A DNA stretch of 64,000 bases from Gordonia paraffinivorans NBRC 108238 (GCF_000344155.1 NZ_BAOQ01000027.1:1-64000); one strand, 5' to 3'. Shown: positions 41,848 to 51,919, numbered from the stretch's first letter. The notes: generated from the letters alone by a model not told the origin. Translations and numbers: made by a program.

Positions 41848-43920
41848 TCAGAACCGGCCGCCGGTCCCGATGCGTCCCGACGACCCGGAGCCACCGAATG
41901 AACCCGGACTGCGTCCACCGGAGCTGAATCCGCCGCCGAAGCCGCCGGGGTGGCCGCCACCGCGGTACCCGCTGCGACCACCGCTGATGGTGCCGCGCAG
42001 GAAGCTGTCGACGAGGATGCCGCCGAGTACCGCGCCGGCCGTGGATGTGCCGCTCGACCGCGGCTGCTGCGACTGCTGCCAACTCACGACGTCGCCCTGG
42101 GCGGCCATCAACGCCCGGTCGGCGAGTGCCCCGGCCTGTCGGGCCGTCGACGTCGCCGCGATCGGGTCCGACGCCGCGGTCTGCTGCGCGGACGCCAGCA
42201 GGCGCTGGGCCTCGGCCAGTCGGGTACGCGCGGTCGACTGGACGGCGCCACGCCGGGTACCGATGAAGTCCGACGCCGCGGTGACCTTGGCGTTCGCGGA
42301 CTCGAGCGCTGCGTTCAGCACCTGGGCGCGACGGGTGCGTTCGGCGGCCGTGCTGCGCGCGGCGGCGAGCGCCTCGTCGAGGTCGGCATCCGCGTCCACG
42401 AGCGCGGTGAACGTGCCCAGCGGATCGGTCTCGAAGTCGCTGCGCGCGGCCTCGAGCGCGGTTCGTGCCGCCTCGACCGCCGTGGCCAGCGCAGGTCCGC
42501 CGTCGGCGGTGAGCGATGCCGCCTCGGTCAGCTCGGCGTCGACCTCCTCCATCAGTGCCGGCATCCGGGACCGCGCGACCGCGATGTTGGCGTCGGCGTG
42601 GTCGATGGCGTCGAGCAGTGTGGTGGCCTGCTCGATGGAGCCCTCGGCCGAGCGGATGGCCGCGACGGCGGGACCCTGCTGGCCGACCGGCGCCGCGACG
42701 GCCGCGCGGCCCTGATCGGCGGTCGCCTCGGCGAAGTCGATCTGCTGTCGTGCGAGCTCGACGTTCGACAGGATCGAGGTCAGGGTCTGTTCACCGTGCT
42801 TCTCGATGAGGTCGGCGAGCTTCTTCTCGGCCGGTTCCAGCCGCGCCCGCAGCGCGATGAGCTGCTGGGTGATCGAGTCGAATCGCGGCCCGGCGTTGAT
42901 GAGCAGATTGCGCATCGCATCGAACGCCTCGACCTGATCGTCGAGTGCGGTGTCGGCCGCCGTGCAGTCGGTGATGATCTGCACGAGCATCGACCGCTGC
43001 TCGTCGACGGTCTCCGGGATGTCGTCGTCGAGTCGCTGACGGATCCGGAAGGACTCTGCGAGTGCCCGCTTGGCGCGTTCGACGACGTCGCTGAAGGGTG
43101 CGGTCTCGACCGGCCCGAACTCGTCGCGGGCGAGTCGCAGTTCCTCCTCGCTGGTCCGGATCGCGTTGTCGAGATCGGTCAGCACCTCGCGCGACCACGG
43201 GTCGAGCACGTCGAGGGGCTGCTGGGCGAGCTGGTCGACGGTCAGTTCCTGCTCCCGCAGCGTGTCGACCCCCTGCTCGATCCGGCGGCGCTTGCGGCGG
43301 CGCGAGTACAGGTACGCGCCGCCACCGCCGACGACCACCGCACCGCCGACCACGCCGGCGGTGATCAGGCCGGCGTTGCTGGGCTCGAGGGCGTTGGACA
43401 GCCCGTTCGCCGCGGCGAGCCCGGCCCCGGCCCAGTTGCCGTCCTTCAGCTGGGGCACGACATCGTTGTGGGCGACGTCGTCGAGGGTCGACTGGTCGAG
43501 TCCGCCGATGTTGTCCAGCGCGGTCAGCCGGTAGGCCCGGTCCTCGGTGGCGACGGCCAGCAGGACGTCCCGGTCACCGAGCTCGCTCAACGTGGCGGTC
43601 TGATCCGCCCACCGTTCGCTGGTGAAGCCGTCGAAGCCGCGCACGTACACGATCCACAGCTGGACGCCGTGCTCCTCGTACAGCTTGTCGATGGCCTCTT
43701 CCAGCTCCGCCCGTTGTCCCGGCGTGATCACCTCGGCCGGGTCGACCACGTAGGCGGGCAGGCGGGCGGGAGGCTCCGCGGCGGCGGTGGGCGCACTCAC
43801 CGTCCACAGGAGGAGGGCCGTCAGGAAGCCCAGGAGGAGCCCCAGGGTCCCGAGACCTGCGCCGGTGCGGCGTGTCATGACGAGCGTCGACTTCCCCCGG
43901 GGGACCGGTACCCGATGCAT
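41848..43920 (-). CDS. TPM-domain protein with long coiled-coil region and Gly/Ser-rich tail
   Basis: 690 residues from ATG 43920, which lies 7 bases after a -10-like TAGATT; ATG 43878 (signal peptide MTRRTGAGL) is an alternative. A signal peptide is followed by a TPM domain (YVVDPAEVITPGQRAELEEA; GVQLWIVYVRGFDG; DRDVLLAVATEDRAYRL), one membrane helix near 170-200, an Arg-rich inside edge, and about 350 residues of helical coiled coil with repeated Asp/Ala heptads. The tail is GGGHPGGFGGGFSSGGRSPG-like. TPM proteins act in envelope or photosystem repair; the function here is unknown. Confidence 0.8.
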   Translation of the reverse strand: MHRVPVPRGKSTLVMTRRTGAGLGTLGLLLGFLTALLLWTVSAPTAAAEPPARLPAYVVDPAEVITPGQRAELEEAIDKLYEEHGVQLWIVYVRGFDGFTSERWADQTATLSELGDRDVLLAVATEDRAYRLTALDNIGGLDQSTLDDVAHNDVVPQLKDGNWAGAGLAAANGLSNALEPSNAGLITAGVVGGAVVVGGGGAYLYSRRRKRRRIEQGVDTLREQELTVDQLAQQPLDVLDPWSREVLTDLDNAIRTSEEELRLARDEFGPVETAPFSDVVERAKRALAESFRIRQRLDDDIPETVDEQRSMLVQIITDCTAADTALDDQVEAFDAMRNLLINAGPRFDSITQQLIALRARLEPAEKKLADLIEKHGEQTLTSILSNVELARQQIDFAEATADQGRAAVAAPVGQQGPAVAAIRSAEGSIEQATTLLDAIDHADANIAVARSRMPALMEEVDAELTEAASLTADGGPALATAVEAARTALEAARSDFETDPLGTFTALVDADADLDEALAAARSTAAERTRRAQVLNAALESANAKVTAASDFIGTRRGAVQSTARTRLAEAQRLLASAQQTAASDPIAATSTARQAGALADRALMAAQGDVVSWQQSQQPRSSGTSTAGAVLGGILVDSFLRGTISGGRSGYRGGGHPGGFGGGFSSGGRSPGSFGGSGSSGRIGTGGRF

Positions 43921-43994
43921 GGTCACCAATCTAGTCAGGCGCCCCATCCGGGGAGAGCATGGCCGCGGCGGGTCGCATCCGTTCCGATGTCCGC

Positions 43995-44786
43995 TCACCG
44001 ACGCGAGTCGCGCCAGCGGCACAGCGCCTCGACGGCGGTGAGATCGTAGTCGGGTCCGGTCACGCCGACGGTCAGCAGCGTGACGCCCTCGGCAGCCAGC
44101 GCCTCGGCGTCCCGTAGGAGCTGGTCGGTGTCGCCGGAGTACTGCAGTCCCGACGAACGCTCGATGGTCTCCGGGTCGCGTCCCACCGCCGCGCAGTGTT
44201 CGGCGAGGACCGCGGACTTGTGCCGGTAGGCCTCGACGTCGTTGAAGCCGTGCCAGATGTCGCCGTGCTCGGCGATGTAGCGCAGGGTCTTCTTCTCGCC
44301 GCTGCCCCCGATGAGGATCGGGATGTCCCGGGTGGGCGCGGGGTTCAGCTTGGCCAGGCGCGACTTGATCCGCGGCAGCGCCGCACCGAAGTCGTTCAGG
44401 CGCGACCCGACCGTGCCGAAGTCGTATCCGTACTCGTCGTAGTCCTTCTGGAACCAACCCGCACCCACACCGAGGATCAGCCGGCCGCCGCTGATGTGGT
44501 CGACGGTGCGCGCCATGTCGGCGAGCAGTTCCGGATTCCGGTACGAGTTGCACGTGACGAGTGCGCCGATCTGGACCCGCGAGGTCTGTTCGGCCCACGC
44601 GCCGAGCATGGTCCAGCACTCGAAGTGGGCGCCCTCGGGATCGCCGTACAGGGGGTAGAAGTGATCCCAGTTGAACGCGATGTCGACACCCGCGTCCTCG
44701 GCGCGGCGGACCGCGTCCCGGATCAGGCCGTACTCGGGAGCGTGCTGGGGTTGGATCTGGACACCGATACGAATGGGAAAGGCCAT
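43995..44786 (-). CDS. LLM-class (F420-dependent) oxidoreductase
   Basis: 263 residues, luciferase-like TIM barrel: IRIGVQIQPQHAPEYGLIRD, DIAFNWDHFYPLYGDPEG, QIGALVTCNSYRNPELLADM and the phosphate-binding GRLILGVGAGWFQKDY. Mycobacterial relatives use F420; this subfamily's substrate is unknown. ATG 44786 is directly before the first barrel strand; upstream residues in the frame are low complexity. It lies divergently from the MalY-type gene. Confidence 0.88.
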   Translation of the reverse strand: MAFPIRIGVQIQPQHAPEYGLIRDAVRRAEDAGVDIAFNWDHFYPLYGDPEGAHFECWTMLGAWAEQTSRVQIGALVTCNSYRNPELLADMARTVDHISGGRLILGVGAGWFQKDYDEYGYDFGTVGSRLNDFGAALPRIKSRLAKLNPAPTRDIPILIGGSGEKKTLRYIAEHGDIWHGFNDVEAYRHKSAVLAEHCAAVGRDPETIERSSGLQYSGDTDQLLRDAEALAAEGVTLLTVGVTGPDYDLTAVEALCRWRDSRR

Positions 44787-44857
44787 GGGCACCAGTCTGC
44801 CTGCTGAGGCTGCCGGCGTCGATGGCCGAAGCGGGCAGCCGTGGTACCACTGACCTC

Positions 44858-46021
44858 GTGACACCCCGACCCGCCGCACCGCCCCTCGACGAGCTCCGCC
44901 GCCGTACCAGCGCCAAGTGGACAACCCATCCCGACGACGTGTTGCCGCTGTTCATCGCCGAGATGGACTATCAGCTCGCGCCGGTGGTGGCCGAGGCCAT
45001 CATCGACCGCGTCCGCGCGTCGGACCTCGGCTACGCCGGCGATCCGGGCCGCGTGGGAACCGCTTTCGCGGACTTCGCCGCGCGGCGGTGGGGCTGGCAG
45101 GTCGACGCCGGCGACGTCGCCCTCACCACCGACGTCGGCGTCGTGATCGTCGAGACCCTGCGTGCGGCCATCCGACCGGGCGACGGCGTCATCCTGATGC
45201 CGCCGGTGTACCCGCCGTTCTTCGAGCTCATTCCCGAGGCCGGCGGGACCGTGGTGAAGGTGCCGCTGGTCGAATCCCCGCGTTGGCGCATGGACCTCGA
45301 CGGGATCGAGAGAGCGCTGGCCGCGGGCGCGCGGGCCGTCCTGCTCTGCAGCCCGCACAACCCGGTCGGGCTCGTCCACGACCGGGAGGATCTCGCGCGA
45401 CTCGCCGAACTCGCCGCGAGCCACGACGCGATCGTCGTCAGCGACGAGATCCACGCCCCACTCGTGCATCCCGGCGTCGAATTCGTCCCGTTCCCGGCGG
45501 TCGGCGACGCCGCGCGCGAGATCGGCATCGCAGCACATTCGGCGAGCAAGGCGTTCAATCTCGCCGGTGCCAAGTGCGCCCTGTCGGTCGCGACCTCGGA
45601 ACGCACGCGGGCGATCGTGGAGCGGCAGCCCGAGGAGGTGCGCTACCGCACCTCCATCCTCGGTCGCGCAGCCACCGAGGCCGCGTTCGTCGACGGCGAG
45701 GATTGGCTCGACGCCACCCTGGAGGTGATCGGGGAGAGCTTCGACCTCTTGGAGGAGCTTCTCGCAGAACATCTTCCGTCGGTGCATTATCGGCGGCCGC
45801 AGGCGTCGTACCTCGCCTGGCTCGACTTCCGCGACACCGGACTGGGCGACGACCCCGGCCGGGTGATCCTCGATCGGGGTCGGGTCGCGTTGCACTACGG
45901 CCCGGCCTTCGGAGAGCCGGGAAAGGGCTTCGCGCGAGTGAACGTGGCCTGCTCTCCCGAGGTCCTCACCGAGGCGATCAAACGCATCGGTCGGGTCGTC
46001 GACGACGCGGCCGACTCCTGA
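44858..46021 (+). CDS. MalY/PatB-type PLP C-S lyase (cystathionine beta-lyase-like)
   Basis: 387 residues, fold type I aminotransferase. LPLFIAEMDYQLAPVVAEAI opens the active site, ILMPPVYPPFF and SPHNPVGLV are the PLP-contact motifs, VVSDEIHAPLVHPG gives the Asp, and AHSASKAFNLAGAKCA holds the Schiff-base Lys. It would cleave cystathionine or related thioethers to pyruvate, ammonia and a thiol. GTG 44858 is chosen; ATG 44822 adds 12 non-conserved residues. The methyltransferase gene starts 9 bases after it, so they are likely co-transcribed. Confidence 0.9.
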   Translation: MTPRPAAPPLDELRRRTSAKWTTHPDDVLPLFIAEMDYQLAPVVAEAIIDRVRASDLGYAGDPGRVGTAFADFAARRWGWQVDAGDVALTTDVGVVIVETLRAAIRPGDGVILMPPVYPPFFELIPEAGGTVVKVPLVESPRWRMDLDGIERALAAGARAVLLCSPHNPVGLVHDREDLARLAELAASHDAIVVSDEIHAPLVHPGVEFVPFPAVGDAAREIGIAAHSASKAFNLAGAKCALSVATSERTRAIVERQPEEVRYRTSILGRAATEAAFVDGEDWLDATLEVIGESFDLLEELLAEHLPSVHYRRPQASYLAWLDFRDTGLGDDPGRVILDRGRVALHYGPAFGEPGKGFARVNVACSPEVLTEAIKRIGRVVDDAADS

Positions 46022-46030
46022 CGACCTGCT

Positions 46031-46648
46031 ATGAATCTCAGGGTGGGCGACGACAGACCGGTGGACCGGGCAGCGGAGTGGGATGAGCGGTACGGCAACG
46101 CCGACCGCCTGTGGACGGCCGACGTCAACCCGGCTCTCATCGTGGAGACCGAGGGGCTGAGCCCCGGCACTGCGCTCGACGTCGGCTCGGGCGAGGGCGC
46201 CGACGCCCGGTGGCTGGCCGAGCGCGGCTGGCAGGTGACCGCCGTCGACATCTCCCAGGTGGCCCTCGACCGCGCCCGAGCGATCAGTGGCGACCTGCCG
46301 ATCGAGTGGGTGCGCGCCGACCTCGTCGACGACCCGGTGCCGGGGAGAGACTTCGAACTCGTTGCGCTGCACTACTTTCCGATACCGCTCGCCGAGATCG
46401 ACGTCGCGCGCAAGCTCGTCGGCGCCGTCGGCCCGGGTGGGACGCTGCTCGTCGTCGCGCATGCGCCGGAGGGTGTGCGGGCCCACGGGTTCGACCCCGA
46501 CGCTTACGTCCAGCCCGGCGACTTCGGCGGACTCCTCGGTGCCGGCTGGGAGGTCCTCGCCGACGAAGTGCGCCCGCGGGGCAAGGCGGCCGGTCGCGGG
46601 CACCACACCCACGACGTCGTGTTCCGGGCACGACGACCGGCCGCCTGA
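46031..46648 (+). CDS. Class I SAM-dependent methyltransferase
   Basis: 205 residues. SAM motif I is TALDVGSGEGADARWLAERG, motif II VTAVDISQVALDRAR, and motif III VGPGGTLLVVAHAPEG. The N-terminal AAEWDERYGNADRLW resembles TehB/thiopurine-type methyltransferases that act on thiols or metalloids. It follows the C-S lyase gene by 9 bases, so a thiol substrate is possible, but this is inference. Confidence 0.88.
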   Translation: MNLRVGDDRPVDRAAEWDERYGNADRLWTADVNPALIVETEGLSPGTALDVGSGEGADARWLAERGWQVTAVDISQVALDRARAISGDLPIEWVRADLVDDPVPGRDFELVALHYFPIPLAEIDVARKLVGAVGPGGTLLVVAHAPEGVRAHGFDPDAYVQPGDFGGLLGAGWEVLADEVRPRGKAAGRGHHTHDVVFRARRPAA

Positions 46649-46660
46649 CGACCCGCCGAC

Positions 46661-47524
46661 TCAGTCGAGGGCGTCGAGGACCGCCTCCGCCATGTGCTGA
46701 TGCCCCTTGGCGTTGGGGTGCAGACGGATCGCGCCGACCGGGTTCGAATACGGCTCCATCCACCTCGTCAGTTGCGACTTGCAGGAGTCGTGGCCGACGC
46801 TCGGGGTGTAGGTGTCGACGAACTCCACCCCCTTGGCCAGCGCCTGGGTCCTGAGCATGTCGTTCAGCTGGACCTCGAGCCGGTTGAGGAACGCGGTGTC
46901 CTCGGCCGAGAACGGGTTCTGCAGCGGGCAGTTCCCCTGGCTGGGGTAGACGGCCGGGTAGGCGAGTACGAGGATGCGGGCTCGGGGCGCCCGTGCCTTG
47001 ATCCCGTCGATCACCCCTGCGATCTTGGGCCCGGTCAGCAGGATCTCGGCGGGGTAGCGCCCCGCGGTGCGCACCTCGCACGGAGCGAGCGGCGAACTCA
47101 TCGAACCGCTTTGGGAACAGTCGGCGATGGCGCCCGAGTACACGTTGCCGTCGTTGTACCCGAGTTGCAGGGTCACGACATCCGTCGACTCGGAGAGCGC
47201 CGTGAACTGGCCTGGCTGCCCGGTGGTCTGGGATTCGGTCATGTGACGGGTCTGCGCGCCCCCGCAGCTCATGTCCGTGAGGTCGTAGCCCTTTGCCTTG
47301 GCGACGAGCCGGGGGAAGTTCTTCTCCGACCGTCCGCATCCGGCCGGGGCTCCCGTTGCCGACGGGGATATCCCGACGCCCGCGGAGAAGGAGGCGCCGA
47401 GGGCGACGTAGTTGGGCTTCGGCGTGTCCGCGGTCGAGACCGCGGCGGTGCCCGTGCCCGCGATTAGTGCGGCCACGGAGGCGAGGGTCACGGCGAACCG
47501 AGATCTGTAACGGGATGGACGCAT
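46661..47524 (-). CDS. Secreted SGNH/GDSL hydrolase
   Basis: 287 residues. A signal peptide (RPSRYRSRFAVTLASVAALI then GTGTAAVSTA) precedes the SGNH blocks: GASFSAGVGI (catalytic Ser; GDS-like), DMSCGGAQTRHM (Gly), LQLGYNDGNVYS (Asn) and the C-terminal IRLHPNAKGHQHMA (Asp/His pair, here NPVGAIRLHP). Six Cys could form disulfides. Such exported esterases or lipases act on cell-wall or host lipids. ATG 47524 is the start. Confidence 0.9.
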   Translation of the reverse strand: MRPSRYRSRFAVTLASVAALIAGTGTAAVSTADTPKPNYVALGASFSAGVGISPSATGAPAGCGRSEKNFPRLVAKAKGYDLTDMSCGGAQTRHMTESQTTGQPGQFTALSESTDVVTLQLGYNDGNVYSGAIADCSQSGSMSSPLAPCEVRTAGRYPAEILLTGPKIAGVIDGIKARAPRARILVLAYPAVYPSQGNCPLQNPFSAEDTAFLNRLEVQLNDMLRTQALAKGVEFVDTYTPSVGHDSCKSQLTRWMEPYSNPVGAIRLHPNAKGHQHMAEAVLDALD

Positions 47525-47751
47525 GTGTCGAGAGTGTCCGCATGTATGCAAAAGTGAACTAGCGGAGACGTATTCGTAAACCGATCGAGATCCTTCTGAG
47601 GCGTGTCCGATGCCGTGCCGAGACCTGCCAGCGGGCCGGACAACGGGATCACGAAAGTGCGCCATGTGCCGGGCCGATCGAGTTTACGGTGACGGTGGCG
47701 AAGGTCGGCAATCCCGTCGTCCCCCGTTTTTCGAGTCCTGACGGGGGTCTC

Positions 47752-48362
47752 ATGACCAAGACATCCATGCGTGGACTGCTGGCGGCCGTCCTCGCCGGCG
47801 GGATCATCACCGGCGGCATGTCCGGTGCAGGAGTCGCTCACGCCGACGGCGGCGGAGTGGAACTGGAGGGCGTGTCCAACGGGGACTGCACCGCCACCAT
47901 CAAGGTCACGAATTACACGAACTCCACGTTCTTCCAGCCGGACTGGTGGTTCGCCGAGGAGAACGATCCGGACATGGTCAACAGGACGGACATTCCGGCG
48001 ACCATGGAACCGCCCTGGCGGGAGGAGTCGGGAATAGCCTGGCCCATCGCCCGGTGGGTGGGTGATCCGCCGCTGAGATCAGGCCTGGCGCCCGGGTTCC
48101 GGAATGGGACAGCAACAACAATTACAACCGGAACGCACAGCCCGACGGATTCCTCACTCAGCAGACCATCGACCTGAACGCGGTGTCCGGGGCGCCCGGA
48201 CCGTCGGTAGACGGGACGAAGACGATCTACTTCCGGATCAAGACCGGTCCGCAGGAGGGCGATCGACTGCCGAACCCTCAGCAGCTGGTCGTCACCGGAT
48301 GCCAGAAGCCGGGCGGCCCGCTCGACTTCGGCTCCCTCGATCTCGGGGCGCTGGTTCCCTAG
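47752..48362 (+). pseudogene. Secreted protein of unknown function, broken by one frameshift
   Basis: ATG 47752 begins a signal peptide (TKTSMRGLLAAVLAGGIITG then AGVAHA), followed by a short domain with GDCTATIKVTNYTNSTFFQP and WWFAEENDPDM. The frame then loses sense near 48066. The third frame carries the rest: PEWDSNNNYNRNAQPDGFL, AVSGAPGPSVDGTKTIYF and a final VTGCQKPGG to TAG 48360-48362. Adding one base at CCGCCG (48067-48072) joins both parts and gives about 203 residues with two Cys. The intact family looks like a small secreted actinobacterial protein of unknown role. Confidence 0.7.
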
Positions 48363-48413
48363 CTGTACTGACCCGACGGGTTGGGTACGCCTAGCCGGCC
48401 GCGCGCTGCGGCC

Positions 48414-50153
48414 TCAGCGGCACACCGCACCCTGCGACGCAGAGGTGACCAGCTTCGAGTACTTCGCGAGAACACCGCGTGTGTAGCGGGGCGGCAGGGG
48501 AGTGAACTCTGCTGCCCGTGACGCCAGTTCGTCGTCGTCGACGAGGAGATCCAGGCGACCCCGTCCGACGTCGAGTCGGATGGCGTCACCGTCACGGACC
48601 AGCGCGATCGGCCCGCCGTCGACCGCTTCCGGCGCGACGTGGCCGACGCAGAGGCCGGTGGTGCCGCCGGAGAAGCGGCCGTCGGTCATCAGCAACACGT
48701 CCTTGCCGAGGCCGGCGCCCTTGATGGCGCCGGTGATCGCCAGCATCTCCCGCATACCCGGTCCGCCCTTGGGGCCCTCGTAGCGGATGACCACGACGTC
48801 GCCCGCGGTGATGGTGCCGTCCTCGAGTGCGTCCATCGCGGCCCGCTCGCGGTCGAACACCCGCGCCGTTCCCTCGAACACGTCGGAGTCGAAACCGGCC
48901 GACTTCACCACCGCGCCCTCCGGCGCCAGCGAACCCTTGAGGATGGTGATGCCGCCGGTCGGGTGGATGGGCGACCGGGTGGCCCGCAGCACCTGGCCGT
49001 CCGGGTCCGGCGGAGCGATGTCGGCAAGGTTCTCGGCGACGGTCCGGCCGGTCACCGTCAGGCAGTCGCCGTGCAGGAGTCCGGCGTCGAGCAGGGCTTT
49101 CATGATCACCGGGACGCCGCCGATCCGGTCGACGTCGGACATCACGTGCCGGCCGAACGGCTTCACGTCCGCCAGATGCGGCACCCGCTTGCCGATGCGC
49201 GTGAAGTCGTCGAGCGTCAGTTCCACCTCCGCCTCGCTGGCGATCGCCAGCAGATGCAACACCGCGTTGGTCGATCCGCCGAACGCCATCACCACCGCGA
49301 TCGCGTTCTCGAACGCCTCGCGGGTCATGATGTCGCGTGCGGTGATGCCGCGGCGCAGCATCTCCACGACGGCGATGCCGCTCTGACGTGCGAAACCGTC
49401 GCGCCGCTTGTCGGGTGCCGGGGGAGCGGCGCTGCCCGGCAGCGACATCCCGAGGGCCTCGGCGGCACTGGCCATCGTGTTCGCCGTGTACATGCCGCCG
49501 CAGGCGCCCTCACCGGGGCAGATGGCGCGCTCGATGGTGTCGACGTCCTCCCGGCTCATCAGCCCGCGAGCACATGCGCCGACGGCCTCGAAGGCGTCGA
49601 TGATGGTGACCTGCCGCTCCGACCCGTCGGACAGCCGCGCGTACCCGGGCAGCGTCGATCCGGCATAGAGGAAGACCGACGCGAGGTCGAGTCCCGCTGC
49701 CGCCATGAGCATCCCGGGCAGTGACTTGTCGCACCCGGCCAGCAGGACCGAGCCGTCGAGTCGTTCGGCGCTCATCACGGTCTCGACGCTGTCGGCGATC
49801 ACCTCGCGCGAGACCAGCGAGAAGTGCATCCCCTCATGGCCCATCGAGATGCCGTCGGACACCGAGATGGTCCCGAACTCGAGCGGGTATCCGCCGCCTT
49901 CGTGCACGCCGTCCTTGACGGCTTTCGCCAGCCGGTCCAGGGAGAGATTGCACGGGGTGATCTCGTTCCAGGACGATCCCACGCCGATCTGCGGTTTGGC
50001 CCAGTCGTCGTCGCCCATGCCGACCGCGCGGAGCATGCCGCGCGCCGCGGTCTTCTCCAGACCGTCGGTGACGTCACGGCTACGGGGTTTGATGTCGACC
50101 TCGTCGGGCGTCGGCGTGTCGTCGTGTCGGTCGGGCCTGGCGCGCTCGGTCAT
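48414..50153 (-). CDS. ilvD: Dihydroxy-acid dehydratase
   Basis: 579 residues. IlvD dehydrates dihydroxy acids in isoleucine and valine synthesis. Cluster and metal motifs are [17 protein letters not shown] and [16 protein letters not shown]; the conserved [11 protein letters not shown] near residue 100 and [17 protein letters not shown] near the C-terminus are present. ATG 50153 is the start. It is downstream of the acyl-CoA synthetase gene on the same strand but separated by a 20-bp terminator, so it probably has its own promoter. Confidence 0.97.
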   Translation of the reverse strand: MTERARPDRHDDTPTPDEVDIKPRSRDVTDGLEKTAARGMLRAVGMGDDDWAKPQIGVGSSWNEITPCNLSLDRLAKAVKDGVHEGGGYPLEFGTISVSDGISMGHEGMHFSLVSREVIADSVETVMSAERLDGSVLLAGCDKSLPGMLMAAAGLDLASVFLYAGSTLPGYARLSDGSERQVTIIDAFEAVGACARGLMSREDVDTIERAICPGEGACGGMYTANTMASAAEALGMSLPGSAAPPAPDKRRDGFARQSGIAVVEMLRRGITARDIMTREAFENAIAVVMAFGGSTNAVLHLLAIASEAEVELTLDDFTRIGKRVPHLADVKPFGRHVMSDVDRIGGVPVIMKALLDAGLLHGDCLTVTGRTVAENLADIAPPDPDGQVLRATRSPIHPTGGITILKGSLAPEGAVVKSAGFDSDVFEGTARVFDRERAAMDALEDGTITAGDVVVIRYEGPKGGPGMREMLAITGAIKGAGLGKDVLLMTDGRFSGGTTGLCVGHVAPEAVDGGPIALVRDGDAIRLDVGRGRLDLLVDDDELASRAAEFTPLPPRYTRGVLAKYSKLVTSASQGAVCR

Positions 50154-50179
50154 GTGGCCCACGGTAGCGCCGCACAAAC

Positions 50180-50225
50180 GAGATCGGGTTGCGTTCCCAC
50201 GGCGATGGGAACGCAACCCGATCTC
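50180..50225 (-). terminator. Perfect 20-bp hairpin between the synthetase gene and ilvD
   Basis: Arms 50180-50199 and 50206-50225 (GAGATCGGGTTGCG... and its exact complement) with a 6-base loop CGGCGA. It stops transcription from the synthetase gene before ilvD. Confidence 0.8.
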
Positions 50226-50231
50226 GAACGG

Positions 50232-51740
50232 TCAGCCGCGCAGTTCGCGCTTGAGCAGCTTGCCGCTCTGGTTGCGCGGCAACTCCTCGACGAACTTCAC
50301 CAGTTTGGGCACCTTGAACGGCGCAAGGCGCTGCTTGACGTGCTCGATGATCTCGGCCTCGGTGACGGTGGCCTCGGCGCGCAGCACCACGACCGCGGTG
50401 ATCGCCTCGATCCACTTCTCGTCCGGGGTGCCGATGACGGCGACCTCGGCGACGTCGTCGTGGGTGTAGATCGCGTCCTCGACCTCACGCGAGGCGACCA
50501 GGATGCCGCCGGTGTTGATGACGTCCTTGATGCGGTCGACGACGGTGATGTAACCCTCCTCGTCGCGGGTCACCAGGTCGCCGGAGTGGAACCACCCGCC
50601 GCGGAATGCCTCCTCGGTCGCCTCGGGGTTCTCCCAGTAGCCCTCGCACAACTGCGGTGAGCGGTAGAGGATCTCGCCGGGCTCACCGGCGGGGACGTCG
50701 TTGTCGTCGGCGTCGACGACGCGGGCCTCGACGAAGAACACCGGGCGTCCGCACGATGCCGGCCGGGCGTCGTGTTCCTCGGGTCGCAGAACCGCTGCGA
50801 GCGGGCCGATCTCGGACTGGCCGAAGCAGTTGTAGAAGCCGAGGTCGGGGTAGCGTTCGCGCAGTCGCTGCAGGACGGTGACGGGCATGATCGAGGCGCC
50901 GTACTGCGCCTTGCGCAGCGACGAGAGGTCGCGCTTGTCGAGATCGGGGTGGCTGGACAGCGGCACCCACACGGTCGGGGCCAAGAACAGCGAACCGATC
51001 CGGTATTCCTCGACCTGGCGGAGGATCTCGGGGATGTCGGGGGCAGGCATGAGACGCACCGTCGCGCCGACCGCGAGGTAGGGGAGCATGAACACGTGCA
51101 TGCCGGCCGAGTGGTAGAGCGGCATGCAGATGAGCGGGTTGTCTGCGGGGTCGAGATCGAGCGCGATGATCGACGAGGTGTACTCGTGGATGAGCGCCCG
51201 GTGGGTCATCATGGCGCCCTTGGGCTTCGACGTCGTACCCGAGGTGTAGAGCAGCTGGACGAGGTCGCTGTCGGCGACCTCGGTCTCGAGGTCCGGGACG
51301 TCGCCGGTGGTGACGATGGCGACGAGTGAGTCGTCGGCGTCGCGCAGGGGGATCACGAACTCGGCGGGCACGACGTCGATGACGGCGTCGAGGTTCTCGG
51401 CGAGGGCGGGGTCGACGAGGACGGCACGGGCTCCGGACTGCTCGAGCAGGTAGCTCAGCTCACCGGCCCGCAGGGCGTAGTTGATCGGCACGTGGACCAG
51501 GCCGGCGCGCGCCGCGGCGAGGTAGCCGATGACGTACGCGTGCGAGTTGGTGCCGTAGCCGGCCACCCGGTCGCCCTTGACGAGGCCGAGGGAGAGCAGG
51601 TGCGCGGCGGCCCGGGTCACGGCGTCGTCGAGCTCACGGTAGGTGAGGGCCTCGTCGCCGAAGTGAAGGGCGGTGCGGTCGGGGAATCGGGCGGCGGTGC
51701 GCCGGAGCACTCCGTCGACGGTGTTCGAGGTGGGGGTCAT
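50232..51740 (-). CDS. Acyl-CoA synthetase (FadD type)
   Basis: 502 residues, ANL adenylating enzyme. P-loop-like LLYTSGTTSKPKGAMMTH, then FGQSEIGPLAA, GGWFHSGDLVTRDEEGYITV with DRIKDVINTGG, and the C-terminal lysine in LPRNQSGKLLKREL are all present, so it should be active. The acyl substrate is not evident. ATG 51740 is the start. It is divergent from dinB across a repeat-rich 234-base region. Confidence 0.9.
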   Translation of the reverse strand: MTPTSNTVDGVLRRTAARFPDRTALHFGDEALTYRELDDAVTRAAAHLLSLGLVKGDRVAGYGTNSHAYVIGYLAAARAGLVHVPINYALRAGELSYLLEQSGARAVLVDPALAENLDAVIDVVPAEFVIPLRDADDSLVAIVTTGDVPDLETEVADSDLVQLLYTSGTTSKPKGAMMTHRALIHEYTSSIIALDLDPADNPLICMPLYHSAGMHVFMLPYLAVGATVRLMPAPDIPEILRQVEEYRIGSLFLAPTVWVPLSSHPDLDKRDLSSLRKAQYGASIMPVTVLQRLRERYPDLGFYNCFGQSEIGPLAAVLRPEEHDARPASCGRPVFFVEARVVDADDNDVPAGEPGEILYRSPQLCEGYWENPEATEEAFRGGWFHSGDLVTRDEEGYITVVDRIKDVINTGGILVASREVEDAIYTHDDVAEVAVIGTPDEKWIEAITAVVVLRAEATVTEAEIIEHVKQRLAPFKVPKLVKFVEELPRNQSGKLLKRELRG

Positions 51741-51814
51741 CACACCAACAGGATGACTGTTGCCTGATCGACGCGTGAACGCACCCCCGTTGCCCTCGAG
51801 GCTCTGGGCGTCGA

Positions 51815-51846
51815 GGGCATCGTGGGCAACGGGCATCGTGGGCAAC
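51815..51846. repeat. Two tandem 16-bp perfect repeats with a flanking hairpin
   Basis: GGGCATCGTGGGCAAC occurs at 51815-51830 and again at 51831-51846. TGCCCTCGA (51791-51799) pairs with TCGAGGGCA (51811-51819), overlapping the first copy. They lie between the two divergent genes. Confidence 0.6.
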
Positions 51847-51897
51847 GGGTGCAATGGCCTTCATGGCACTGCCCGGGGTGGCGTCATGCCCCGAGGG

Positions 51898-51919
51898 TTC
51901 AAGTTCGAGTTCACTTGAA
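51898..51919. promoter_or_regulatory. TTCAAGT-N8-ACTTGAA inverted repeat upstream of dinB
   Basis: Exact 7-bp arms at 51898-51904 and 51913-51919, about 55 bases before the dinB start. Possibly an operator for the synthetase or for dinB. Confidence 0.45.
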
